From Candidatus Parabeggiatoa sp. nov. 2 (lineage in GTDB: Bacteria; Pseudomonadota; Gammaproteobacteria; Beggiatoales; Beggiatoaceae), in the NCBI GenBank assembly GCA_002085445.1, contig NBMI01000049.1:1-60126 (forward strand): a DNA stretch of 60,126 bases, written 5' to 3'. Positions 36,005 through 45,254 of this stretch are shown piece after piece. The number at the start of each line of letters is the position of its first letter. The first letter of the stretch is position 1. The notes below the pieces were generated by a model. That model did not search any database. It was given only the letters and a program-made list of their open reading frames with translations, and was not told the origin of the DNA. Both the position numbers and the translations under genes were made by a program.

Positions 36005-36501
36005 TTATTTTAGGCAAAGTCCCTTATGTCCTGACAATATTTTTAAAATGAGTGGGCATTTTAATCACAGATATCAAGCGTAGGATGGGTAGAGCTTTGC
36101 TACTCGAAGGGAAACGCTATCCACCACCCATCTCATTATGTTTTTGGTATTATTGGAGTTGTCCGATGAAGGATTTTGCTAAAATAGAAAATAGCAAGCG
36201 TAGGGTGCCTCCTTCGCCCCTTAAATCAATCAGCAAAATTCATCAATTCAAAATGAATAGCACCCCAATGAACGGAATAAATGCCAGCTTTGACATCATG
36301 GAGAAAAGCAGCAAGCGTATAAACTCAGGCAACCAACAACGTCGGGCGCATTCCACGCGCAGTTCCTTGAACACACCATTAATTTAAACAGTGCATAAGG
36401 GCAAAGGACGCACCATAAGCTTGCTGAGAAGCAAACATTCCCAACCGGAGGTTGGGAACGATAAAAATATCGCGGACTGCAACCTCAGACAAAAATGATG
36501 A
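36005..36501. other. Gap with AGCGTAGGGTG-type words
   Basis: AAGCGTAGG words recur at 36077, 36189 and 36313. A 111-codon frame (36052-36387) looks like a repeat artefact. No supported gene. Confidence 0.4.
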
Positions 36502-36759
36502 TTAATCATAAACATCACTTCTATGACCCACTTCGACTATCAAAATCCACAAAACATTGTCGTGTATTTCATAGACAATGCGATAATCCCCTACCCTAAT
36601 ACGGTAAGTATTTTCATAACCTCGTAGTTTTTTAACACCATGGGGGCGCGGATTTTCTGCTAAAGCGAGGATTTTAGGTCTTAATCGCGCTTGAATATTT
36701 CTATCAAGCTTGTTGAGTTGACGTAAAGCAATGGGTTCAAAACCAATAGAGTAGGCCAT
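36502..36759 (-). CDS. RelE/ParE-family toxin
   Basis: 85 residues. Full-length RelE-type fold: MAYSIGFEPIALRQLNKLDR, GVKKLRGYENTYRIRVGDYRIVYEI and VEVGHRSDVY. RelE toxins cut mRNA in the ribosome; ParE relatives poison gyrase; this sequence, with RVGDYRIVY and a C-terminal RSDVY, is nearer to RelE. It starts three bases after the antitoxin stop on the minus strand, so it forms an operon antitoxin-toxin. Intact, unlike the PIN locus nearby. Confidence 0.9.
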   Translation of the reverse strand: MAYSIGFEPIALRQLNKLDRNIQARLRPKILALAENPRPHGVKKLRGYENTYRIRVGDYRIVYEIHDNVLWILIVEVGHRSDVYD

Positions 36760-36762
36760 ACA

Positions 36763-37044
36763 TTACCACCCCAAGATATTTTTAGCTTCTTCTAAAGGAA
36801 TAGGGGTGTCACATCGAACATGCGCTTCTTTGACGGCTTGTATATCAACACAGTCCTCAAGTTGTTCCACCATATCAACATCCTCTATCGGTACCGCAAC
36901 CAAAAAAACCTGATTTTGGTACACTAATGTCATACGTTCCTTTTCGCATGCAACAATGCGAAGCAATTCCTTTAAAGTCGGTTGTGTGTTGGTTCCAAAC
37001 GCAGTCATATCAAGTACTTTTTTTAAAGTAGGTTGGATATCCAT
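36763..37044 (-). CDS. Antitoxin partner of RelE-type toxin
   Basis: 93 residues, upstream of and adjacent to the toxin. N-terminal part is odd: a QPTLKK.LD phrase occurs twice within 30 residues (from a DNA duplication near 37005-37040), so the original start may have been internal. The core FLVAVPIEDVDMVEQLED and the acidic tail AHVRCDTPIPLEEAKNILGW fit Phd/YefM-type antitoxins of RelE loci. It should neutralise the toxin and repress the operon. Confidence 0.8.
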   Translation of the reverse strand: MDIQPTLKKVLDMTAFGTNTQPTLKELLRIVACEKERMTLVYQNQVFLVAVPIEDVDMVEQLEDCVDIQAVKEAHVRCDTPIPLEEAKNILGW

Positions 37045-37950
37045 CTATTAAAACTTTCGCTTGAGTCGCTTTCATAGTGATACCAATTTTGTTCGGTACA
37101 TTTTTTGCCTAAATCTTCAACTTATTGTTAGTTAAAAAAATTTTAAGTGTTAAAGAAATCTGATCAAAGCTCAAAAAACGGCGGGGACAAGCTTTTTGAA
37201 AAAATAGGATTTCTGAGCGGGTTAAATTTTGTTGACTGAATTTTTGAAACTCACAAAAAAAATTTAGGGGCAAATTAACCAGATTTTTTATTTTAAGCAA
37301 AAAGCGTACCGTACACGATTGAAGTTTTTTCAAAAAACTTCGTTTATCAAAAACAGGCTTTTCAATCCAGAATGGGTATAATTTGCCAAAGTCCTTTTCA
37401 ATAAACATTATTATAGATCACCTTAAATCATAGTCAAGATTCTGATTACGATAACAATTGATCAATCATTATTTGCCGTTTTTCAATCTGAAACAAGCAT
37501 AGTCGTTGTCAACAAACTCAGACATAATTAAAATAACAATTTGATTGACATCTATCAACAAAAGCCGGGTGGGCAAACGGGCCGCTCTTGATAATTTAAG
37601 CTTTTCCATGTCAAGTTCAGGCAGTTTGTTTGTAGTAGTCGTCTTTAGCGACTCAAGTGTCCGTAATAGTCGTCTTTAGCGACTAAATCGTCCCAAACGT
37701 CGCTAAAGCGATTACTACAAACGGCTCTAAAAATGTTAAAAGACTTATGTGTAGCTACTTATATCATCTTACATAACTCAAACCCATTACCCATTCTTAA
37801 TGAGTTATTATCGAAACCTAAGTACCCGACAAAACACTGTAACTCATTGTTTTTATTAAATGTCTCAGTTAGAAGCCCTAGCATAAATCAATAAATAACA
37901 AACTTTTGTCCGGTACAGAGTCTCGAAACACAAATCAATGGAGAAACAAC
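37045..37950. other. Gap with TCGCTTTAGCGA palindromes
   Basis: 37625-37725 carries three CGTTTGTAGTAGTCG / TCTTTAGCGAC units, one inverted. A 99-codon minus frame (37109-37408) has no motif and biased composition and is not called. GGAG at about 37941 precedes the next start. Confidence 0.45.
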
Positions 37951-39189
37951 ATGAAGATAGAAAGATTGATTGCAGAGGCCGTTTTTGGGCACCTCAATTT
38001 CGAACTCAAATTTAACCACGATATGACTTTTCTAACCGGCATTAATGGTAATGGTAAAACAACGGCTTTAAGGCTTATTCTCGCGCTCTCCACACCCTCA
38101 TTGCGTGAACTCGAGCAAATTCCACACCACTCAGTCGAATTACTTATACAGGCCGATGATAAACATTTTACTATAAAATCAACGTGTTACCATGATAAAC
38201 TCCTATTATCAGTCAATACTGAAACTGAGCCACTTGAATATTCTCGGCTAAATCTAAGCCAGCTTGAAGAAAGAGATGCGGCTCGAATTGAAGAACATTA
38301 TTCTATTACAGAAGAGAAATTTTATGAGCATCCAGTCATAAAATGCCTCTCCCATTTGGAAACACCGACTTTTTTAGGCTTAGAAAAAAGGCAACCGGCC
38401 ATTTATCCTAGCCCGATTTATAACCTTCATCCCAGCAGTCAGCTAATAACCCAGAAAAAACGGCCTTTTCGTGACGCGGTGGGTGCTAGCCTGTCTGAAC
38501 TCCAGTTGTTGATACAAGAATCTGTATCCGCCGGCCACTTTGCTAACTTTGACTTACTGAAATGGCAAGAAAGAGAATTTATCAGCCACAAACGTGAAGA
38601 AATAGAAAACACACTGGCTGGCTTAGGCCTCAAGGAAGCAAAATTTAAGCAAGTGATTGATGACTTTTTTGATCGACTTCTTAAGCGTTTGGCGACTGCT
38701 GATGGCAAAGAAGGCCCCGAAGGACTCATTGAATGGTTAGTCAATAAACCACAGATTGAGCGAATCACCAAAATCTTTCAGATTGTAGATGATTATAAAG
38801 ACCGAATGGACCAATTAATGGCACCCATAACGCGTTTTTTGTCATTGGTTAACCGATTTCTTGCTGACACTCACAAGGAACTTCAAATGGATGCCGTTGG
38901 TTGGCTGGTGGTGAAAATGAAAGGACAACCCGATAGAACCCTCGAAGCCCTGTCTTCTGGGGAACGACAAATTGTCACCATACTGGCTCACCTTGCCTTA
39001 AACGAGCATCGCTCACAAGCAGGTGTTTTTATCGTGGATGAACCGGAATTATCTCTTCATCTCAAATGGCAAGAGATATTTATAGAAGCCCTTATTGAGG
39101 CGAGTCCTTCAACTCAGTTCATACTCGCCACCCACGCCCCAGCGATTGTTCTGGAGCGAGAAGACAAATGTCTTACCATGAGGAGTTAG
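37951..39189 (+). CDS. AAA ATPase (SMC/ABC-like) of a broken PARIS-like pair
   Basis: 412 residues from ATG 37951, preceded by GGAG; a TTG 45 bases upstream has no such site. Walker A GINGNGKTT (30-38), signature LSSGERQ, Walker B GVFIVDEPELSLH and a switch His in LATHAP. Middle domain is helical (about 150-320). The following gene, overlapping in leader, encodes a DUF4435-like TOPRIM protein, the combination of the PARIS anti-phage system (AriA/AriB). The ATPase is intact but its partner is disrupted by a repeat. If the PARIS analogy holds, the ATPase alone should not give immunity. Confidence 0.85.
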   Translation: MKIERLIAEAVFGHLNFELKFNHDMTFLTGINGNGKTTALRLILALSTPSLRELEQIPHHSVELLIQADDKHFTIKSTCYHDKLLLSVNTETEPLEYSRLNLSQLEERDAARIEEHYSITEEKFYEHPVIKCLSHLETPTFLGLEKRQPAIYPSPIYNLHPSSQLITQKKRPFRDAVGASLSELQLLIQESVSAGHFANFDLLKWQEREFISHKREEIENTLAGLGLKEAKFKQVIDDFFDRLLKRLATADGKEGPEGLIEWLVNKPQIERITKIFQIVDDYKDRMDQLMAPITRFLSLVNRFLADTHKELQMDAVGWLVVKMKGQPDRTLEALSSGERQIVTILAHLALNEHRSQAGVFIVDEPELSLHLKWQEIFIEALIEASPSTQFILATHAPAIVLEREDKCLTMRS

Positions 39190-39194
39190 TCAAC

Positions 39195-40179
39195 ATGGTT
39201 CCTTCTTGGTCAGATCGAGCCAAAAAAGCTGTTTCCGTCTTTTTTAGGCAGTGGAATGACATAGATGTCTATATTGAAAATTGATACCTTATCAAAGTGC
39301 CAACCCTGTAGGGGTTGAATGTGAATAGCCACAGGTGCAACCTGTGGAAAATGTGCCCCCAACGCGCCAACCCCGTAGGGGTTTTCAGGCTAAAGTTTTT
39401 CGGAGAAAAACTTTAGCCTGAAAATGTTAATAAGTATGGTATTGAAAATATAATAAAATTCAAAAAGTTATACATTTCAACAAAAACAGTTACAATCATA
39501 AAACTTTTGCCTCGAAGCCTGTCAAAAAGATAAAAGCGACCGACCCAGTCTGTACATTATTGATGGCGACTTAGCACTATTATTAGGGATAAAGCCTCCT
39601 GATCTCAAAAAATTATACTGTCACAATAGATACTGTATTGAAAATTTCTTAGTTGATGAACAGGGGGCGATAGAAATCTTGTATGAGGAGGATGCCGAGA
39701 AAAGCAAAGAAGACATAAAGCTCGTGCTGAATTTTTCCGGCCCATTCCAAGCAGAAGCGGAGCTATTTCTTGAGTTATTTATCGTTTATGCCGTCATGCG
39801 AAAATTTCTGCCCGCTTTAAAGAGCGTGAATAACCCAATAACTCACTTTACGAGCGGTGGAAATAATCCTTATACGGATGAAAAGAAAATATCAGATTAT
39901 GTGGGACAAATACACAACTGGCTGTGTGACATCTATGGGCGAGAAAGAATTGTGAAGGAAACGCTTGAAATTTATGAGCGGACACGCATTGAAAATTCAG
40001 CACAAGTGTTTGTATCAGGAAAAGATTACTTATTTCCTCTGTTAAATAGGATAATGCGTAGAACCGTCAAATTGAGTACCACCAAATCCGCCTTACAAAT
40101 ACGTTTAGCCAGACATTGCGATATTTCCAAGTTGGAGGACTTGCGACAAAGATTATATGATGCCAGTCTCAAAATTTGA
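39195..40179 (+). pseudogene. DUF4435-like TOPRIM gene split by an inserted repeat
   Basis: ATG at 39195 (AGGAG nine bases upstream) gives MVPSWSDRAKKAVSVFF ... DIDVYIEN then a stop at 39282-39284. DVYIE is the place of the first TOPRIM acid. About 220 bp of CAACCCCGTAGGGG-type repeat and palindrome follow. The frame reopens near 39502: PSLYIIDGDLALLLG (second acidic pair), LYCHNRYCIENFLVD (the DUF4435 Glu-Asn motif) and a helical C-terminus to 40179. An open frame of 226 codons therefore survives, but without its catalytic N-terminus. It lies 5 bp after the AAA gene. Clear case of gene loss by repeat insertion. Confidence 0.8.
39283..39501. repeat. Repeat insertion inside the DUF4435-like gene
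   Basis: Contains two CAACCCYGTAGGGGTT units with ACAGGTGCAACCTGTGG and the 18-bp palindrome TTCAGGCTAAAGTTTTTC-GGA-GAAAAACTTTAGCCTGAA split at 39386-39423, then AT-rich sequence. In-frame stops occur throughout. Confidence 0.75.
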
Positions 40180-40265
40180 CGACATGTCTTTGTGGATTAT
40201 ATTCGGCACTACCAACAATATTTTCATCTATCACGTAGCGTATTCCCAACAACTAGGAGGCATAC

Positions 40266-40394
40266 ATGACAACTTTATATATTGTTGGCATTGATAAATA
40301 AATCGCCACCCAACTAGAAGCAGAGACTAAACAGTTTAACACCGCTATTAACGAATTGCTGCAACAGTTCATTTATCAAGGCTTAACTAACTAA
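40266..40394 (+). pseudogene. Small antitoxin-like gene with an early stop
   Basis: An ideal AGGAGG lies seven bases before ATG 40266. The frame reads MTTLYIVGIDK, TAA, then IATQLEAETKQFNTAINELLQQ ... QGLTN to a stop at 40394. Only one codon is wrong. The helical second half resembles short antitoxins. A former 42-residue protein, now probably dead, or the stop is an error. Confidence 0.5.
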
Positions 40395-41130
40395 ATACCT
40401 TTCCGGTGATCACCCACTATTTATTCTCTATTTGGTATGATTACTTCATCAACGGCTCAATGCCGTTAAGATAAGATCAGGTAGCCACCCAGAGCTTTGC
40501 TACCCGAAGGGAAACTTTGTTAAACCCACCAATAAGAGATAAATGGTGGATGTAACGAAGTTCTGGGTGGCTACCCCAAGGTTTTTTGCAAAAACCATCC
40601 ATAAGCTGTACTGGTTCATTCCAGTTGATGGCCCACAAATAAAGGTTATTCACCTATTAATGCTAAGGGTTTAATATAAAATTAAAAAATGTCTTTTTAA
40701 TCAATTAATTGTCATCAACTACTTGATTAACATATTATTTAGATAACTTATTGAAAAGTCGAACTCACGTTAATAAGGTAGACTCAGCAACAAAGACAAG
40801 CATATTTTTAACACACCAAAACAATTATCCTGATTGTAACGGATTTTTTGGGCAATAATAATTTCAAAGAGTTACGTGATTTTTGACCCCGTTTTTTGAG
40901 TGATTTTTTCCCGCATATCCAACCCCTTAATGCCTCAACTCCTTCATAAGCTGTATAGGCTCAAACTGGGGTGGTGAGTTGGTAAATTCCTTATGCAAGA
41001 AAACGTGATCCCCGAACAGATTCTGCTTCAGTTAAAAAAAACAAAAGTTTAATTAATTAATCATTAATCATTAATCATTAATCATTATCAAACAATTCCC
41101 TCCCAAAATCCGTTATAACGAGCAATTATC
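40395..41130. other. Gap upstream of the Hsp70-like gene
   Basis: CCACCCAGAGCTTTGC/GTAGCCACCC pairing occurs around 40482-40590 (imperfect inverted repeat). CGAACTCACGTTAATAAG near 40762 recurs at 32510. 41048-41090 is a run of ATTAATC words. No gene. Confidence 0.45.
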
Positions 41131-42690
41131 ATGTATCACCTTGGACTATATTTTGGCACAACCACCAGCATTTTAAGCTACCATGACGGGCAACACATCG
41201 AATCCTTTAAACTCGGTGGAGTTACCGCTACGCCTTATATTCCCTCTGTGTTGTCTATTGATAAATCAGACAACAGCTTAGAAATTGGCAAAGCCGCCCT
41301 GTTGAATCAAGGAAATAACGACTATGAAGTTTATACCTACTTCAAAATGCTATTGGCTGAACAAAATAGCGAAAAACTCAAAACACACGGTTATATACAA
41401 CAATCTCCCCAAACCATTGCCAAACAATATATTGAGCAATTGCTAACCCGCTACCGCAAAGAACATGGTATCAATCAACCTATCCAATACCTCGTCATCA
41501 CCGTGCCAGAAATTTGGGTGCGAGAAGGAAACCATGCCGCGCGTGAAGCCTTAAAGAAAATTTGTACCGAACTACAATTGCGAGTCAAACTCCTGAGCGA
41601 GCCTGTCGCCGCGTCAGTGTATTTCGCTGCTCGTTTTAAAGCACAACAAAAACACGAGTTTCAGGGGCATGTCTTAGTATGTGATTACGGCGGTGGCACA
41701 TTGGATTTAAGCCTATCCGCAGTAGAAGGAGATCAAATCACGATACTAGAAGGTACCGGCAAAGGAAGCGCCAACAAAACCGTGGGCATCGCCGGTGTCG
41801 CTTTTGATCAAGCCGTCGTGACACGAGTTTTAAACGGGCAAACCACTATTGATAAACATTTTCATAAATTACTCAGAGAATTTGAAGAACATAAAATTAC
41901 CCAAACGGACAAGTTAGAAAACTCACTGAAACGTTATCAAAAAAATCCCGCCACCAATAAAAAAATATTTGAAATAGGTGATCATCAAATAACAGCCAAA
42001 GACTTAACAGAAGTGTTTGAGCAACTCATTCAACCAGAATTGCACAAAGCATTAACCGAAATGTCTGAGTATCTACAAATACATCATGTGGATACCAGCC
42101 ATGGTGAAACCTTTCGCGTAGTGATGGTAGGCGGTTTTTCTAATTTTTATCTAGTGCGACGCACTGTGAAAGAATTTTTTAACTCTAAAACTGACGCAGA
42201 TACACGCTTTCATACCGCTTTTGATTTAACAGATACCGCCCTAGCAATTTCCAAAGGTGCCGCGTTAGTCGCTAATGGAACCTTTAAAATTGATATGGCT
42301 TGCCCTATCAGTGTTGGCATACGCGCCAAAAATGCTTTTCTTGAAAATGAAGATATTTTATTGTTAAAAAAAGGAACCCCTCTCGCCCGTTATCAGCAAC
42401 CGCAATTCAGTGGCTGGCTAGAAGTGGGCAGCGAAAAAACCTTCAATACCAAATCTTTAAAACTGTTTTTAGATGTGGGTAGCGGCAAGCGACGCAGCAT
42501 TGATTTAAAAGGCAAACTAACCGATTTCATCCCCAATCCCAACATCCATAATAAATGGCAAGTCGGTTTCGCAGTCGATGATGATCTAATATTCACGCTG
42601 CATGTCAAAGATAAACAAGGTGAAACGAAAACCACCCAGCTAGGTAATCTAGAAGAAAAAATCAGTGGATTACATATTTCCGAAGAATAA
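41131..42690 (+). CDS. Divergent Hsp70-like ATPase, first gene of a multi-gene system
   Basis: 519 residues. Actin/Hsp70 fold with phosphate-1 LGLYFGTTTS (DLGTTNS in DnaK), EPVAASVYFA connecting region, phosphate-2 VCDYGGGTLDLS (Asp185) and adenosine motif VVMVGGFSNFYLVR. The C-terminal portion (about 400-519) is beta-rich and short, replacing the full DnaK substrate domain and lid. No DnaJ or GrpE is adjacent. Related stand-alone Hsp70s occur in complex conflict or signalling operons with AAA+ and coiled-coil proteins. Neighbours downstream in the same direction are a coiled-coil protein, a radical-SAM relic and, after an insertion, a second coiled-coil and a tandem AAA+ gene. The Asp to Tyr change in phosphate-1 (DLG to LYFG) may slow hydrolysis. 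Confidence 0.85.
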   Translation: MYHLGLYFGTTTSILSYHDGQHIESFKLGGVTATPYIPSVLSIDKSDNSLEIGKAALLNQGNNDYEVYTYFKMLLAEQNSEKLKTHGYIQQSPQTIAKQYIEQLLTRYRKEHGINQPIQYLVITVPEIWVREGNHAAREALKKICTELQLRVKLLSEPVAASVYFAARFKAQQKHEFQGHVLVCDYGGGTLDLSLSAVEGDQITILEGTGKGSANKTVGIAGVAFDQAVVTRVLNGQTTIDKHFHKLLREFEEHKITQTDKLENSLKRYQKNPATNKKIFEIGDHQITAKDLTEVFEQLIQPELHKALTEMSEYLQIHHVDTSHGETFRVVMVGGFSNFYLVRRTVKEFFNSKTDADTRFHTAFDLTDTALAISKGAALVANGTFKIDMACPISVGIRAKNAFLENEDILLLKKGTPLARYQQPQFSGWLEVGSEKTFNTKSLKLFLDVGSGKRRSIDLKGKLTDFIPNPNIHNKWQVGFAVDDDLIFTLHVKDKQGETKTTQLGNLEEKISGLHISEE

Positions 42691-42983
42691 GCAAATTCGC
42701 CTCGAAAATTTTGGCACTTTAGCCACAAAACCGTTAACATAAACTTCAGCCACAACTGTTTGTAGTAGTGGCTTTAGCTTTGATCCCGTTAACATAAACT
42801 TTAGCCACAACCGTTTGTAGTAGTGGCTTTAGCTTTGATCCCGTTAACATAAACTTTAGCCACAACCGTTTGTAGTGGCTTTAGCCACGAAACCGTTAAG
42901 GGAGGAGCGTGAAAATAATATACCCATAGAGAAAAATTTTTTTTCGTGTGGGTATTTTATTTAGCCACAACTCACATAAAGAT
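42691..42983. repeat. CCGTTAACATAAACTTTAGC triplicate and shared leader
   Basis: Three copies of a roughly 55-bp unit (CCGTTAACATAAACTTTAGC ... TAGTGGCTTTAGCTTTGATC) lie at 42731-42895. 42897-43010 is a close copy of 5015-5135. Confidence 0.75.
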
Positions 42984-43253
42984 TAAGTCGCTAAAGCGCC
43001 TACTACAAACTTAGGTGCTAAAGCACCTACTACAAACTTAGGCGCTAAAGCGCCTACTACAAACTTAGGTGCTAAAGCACCTACTACAAACTTAGGCGCT
43101 AAAGCACCTACTACAAACTTAGGCGCTAAAGCACCTACTACAAACTTAGGCGCTAAAGCGCCTACTACAAACTTAGGCGCTAAAGCGCCTACTACAAACT
43201 TAGGCGCTAAAGCGCCTACTACAAACTTAGGCGCTAAAGCGCCTACTACAAAG
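42984..43253. repeat. Ten-unit 27-bp tandem array with paired stem changes
   Basis: Ten 27-bp units, each a stem plus CTACTACAAAC. Stems are GGCGC-TAAA-GCGCC in units 3 and 7-10, GGTGC-TAAA-GCACC in units 2 and 4 (both arms changed), and a mixed GGCGC/GCACC in units 5-6. Unit 1 begins AGTCGC. Matched changes imply that the palindrome is what matters. It lies just upstream of the coiled-coil gene. Confidence 0.9.
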
Positions 43254-43287
43254 CTTTAGCCACGAAACATTTCGTGTCAAGGCTGCG

Positions 43288-44097
43288 GTGACAAACATGC
43301 CCAACCACTTCTCCCAAGAAAATGATCTCTGGCAAGCCATACAAACTCAAACTGATGCCAAAGAACAACGTCGTCAATTAGTCGAAATGGCACGGCTCCT
43401 GTTAGAACGTGCCAACATCAGCCCTGATAAGCTAGCACAATTAGACTATGACGACATCACGGACTTACTCCTTGAATACCAAGGCACAGCCGAACAAACA
43501 GAGAATTTCTTTCAAACCGCGTTACCTCATATCGATCCAGAATATCAAGGGCAACCCTTTGAACAACAAATACAAACCTTGCAACAAACTTTATCAGACA
43601 CACGCGCAGACATTGCCCGTATCCGTGAACAACAGAAAACCTTATCTGAAAAGCGAGCCACTTTAGAGCAAAACAAAGCCACCCTAAATGAAGAAGTCAA
43701 CCAGCTCACTCAACTCAAACCTCAAATAGAGACACTCGAACAAAATATCGCCCAACTGAAAGTCCAACTTGAAACGTTAAGACAACACGAAGAACAACTT
43801 AAACAATTGGCAGAAGACTCTGAGCCATTCCAGCAAGAAGCGATTACCGCCATCATTGAAGCGATTCCCAACATTGTGACATTAATCAAAGCCAATCAAG
43901 AAATCTTCCAAAATCATTTCGCCGAAAATGCGCGTATCGGTGAAGCCATGCAACAAATAGAAGACAAGACTTCTGAAATAACAACTCATACCGATAAAAT
44001 TGCTACACTCTCAAAAAATATTAAGGCATCTTTGCAAGAATTTGAGACAGAATTACAGCATCTAATTGAGATCAGAGAAAGACAGGCTACAAATTGA
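43288..44097 (+). CDS. Coiled-coil protein 1 of the Hsp70/AAA+ system
   Basis: 269 residues. GTG start with AAGG five bases upstream; ATG at 43297 is the alternative. Helical N-terminal region of about 90 residues (QRRQLVEMARLLLERANI, LDYDDITDLLLEYQG), a long coiled coil (about 95-180, heptads such as LEQNIAQLKVQLETLRQHEE), a short hydrophobic hinge (ITAIIEAIPNIVTLIKANQE) and a second coiled coil to the end. No enzyme motif. Probably a scaffold or nucleotide-exchange-like partner: its length and helical plan recall GrpE in a general way, but no GrpE motif is visible. It lies between the Hsp70-like gene and a degraded radical-SAM gene. Confidence 0.75.
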   Translation: MTNMPNHFSQENDLWQAIQTQTDAKEQRRQLVEMARLLLERANISPDKLAQLDYDDITDLLLEYQGTAEQTENFFQTALPHIDPEYQGQPFEQQIQTLQQTLSDTRADIARIREQQKTLSEKRATLEQNKATLNEEVNQLTQLKPQIETLEQNIAQLKVQLETLRQHEEQLKQLAEDSEPFQQEAITAIIEAIPNIVTLIKANQEIFQNHFAENARIGEAMQQIEDKTSEITTHTDKIATLSKNIKASLQEFETELQHLIEIRERQATN

Positions 44098-44109
44098 CGA
44101 ATCATTGTT

Positions 44110-44549
44110 TTGAATACCATTAACATACACACATACATTGCTCAAACCCGCGTCCTTGGTTTTACGTTTTGCGATTTGGGTACAAGGTTGTCCATTACGT
44201 TGTCCAAGTTGTATGACACCGGCAGCGTTGCCAGAAAGCGGTGGGGAATTAATGACTATTTCTAAACTGGCACAGCGGATTCTCCTTAGTCAAACTAATT
44301 GAGCAAATCAGACAAACCAAAGACTTAGGAATAATCATCTATTCGGGCTATACACTGAAAAAATTGCAACAGACTTTGCAACCAGACGTAGCAACATTAC
44401 TGTTAACAAAACGTTATGCCACAATCATTAATAACTATTATGGACAACCCAACCGCCCAGTAGAAATTCACCTAACCAAAGATGATATCATGCTAGTCGG
44501 TGTGCTCGGTGAAGAAACGTTGAAAAAATGGCAAAATCAATTTCGTTAA
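44110..44549 (+). pseudogene. Radical-SAM activase-like gene, relic 1
   Basis: TTG start (44110) gives LNTINIHTYIAQTRVLG as in relic 2; a small deletion then shifts the frame, after which QGCPLRCPSCMTPAALPE shows the CxxxCxxC cluster motif, then SGGELMTISKLAQRIL. After another break the C-terminal part reads LIEQIRQTKDLGIIIYSGYT ... and IEIHLTKDDIMLVG-like residues to a stop at 44549. Size and motif order fit NrdG-like one-cluster radical-SAM proteins. The GDP-binding-like middle (GGEP) is missing. Its sister copy is at 46929; the two bracket the AAA/TOPRIM pair. Confidence 0.75.
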
Positions 44550-45254
44550 TAGATAATGGTACAATGTGAGTGATGGAATCCAAACGGGCGCATTTCTATC
44601 GCTTGGCTATAACCAACGCTCCAACAACCCCAAAGAGGTTGAATATAAAACGCAATAACTCGCTACGCGCGCAGTAACTCGCTACGCGAGATAAACGCAG
44701 TAATTCGCTCCGCGAGATAAACCAGGGGTGAAAAAAAAATATCACCCACATTTCAGAACTACCGTTTCGTTGTACTTAATTCGTTTATCCGCAATCGTTC
44801 CAGAACGAAGTTTCGTTGTACATAATTCGTTTATCCGCGTAATTCGTTGTACTTAATTAATTCGTTGTACATAATTCGTTTATCCGCGTAATTCGTTGTA
44901 CTTAATTAATTCGTTGTACATAATTCGTTTATCCGCGTAATTCGTTGTACTTTAGTCAATTGAGGGCCATGCTGACACTTGAAACAGATCGTATTTTCTT
45001 GAGAGTGAACGGTGCCAGAAGTATCGGCTGGATAAGCTTTCGACAAAGGACTGGACTGTGGAGCAACCATCGTCAATTGGGGGCCATACTAACGCTTGAA
45101 ACCAGTCGTATTTACTTAAGAATGACACAATATAGACTACTTGCAATCAACCTTTTCAATTTTCATTTTTCATTTTTCATTTCCAAGGGCGTTGCCCCTA
45201 GCTTTCTGAAAAACAGAGAAAATATTTCTCTGAACAAACACAAGGTAATGATTA
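44550..45254. repeat. GTAC/TTTATCCGCG repeats and core-repeat copies
   Basis: 44770-44950 has four or more CGTTGTACTTAATTCGTTTA / TCCGCGTAATTCGTTGTAC units. Core repeat ATTGAGGGCCATGCTGACAC starts at 44959 and again at 45076, 117 bp apart as in the 31-kb array. 44550-44700 is duplicated at 47227-47345. No gene. Confidence 0.75.

Noticed and set aside
36052..36387. 111-codon frame
   Set aside because: Built around recurring AAGCGTAGG words; no domain and no start signal.
37109..37408. 99-codon minus-strand frame after the RelE locus
   Set aside because: Biased Phe/Lys/Leu composition, no motif, no clear ribosome-binding site.
41131..42690. Ordinary DnaK
   Set aside because: Phosphate-1 motif and C-terminal domain are too diverged and no DnaJ/GrpE is adjacent.
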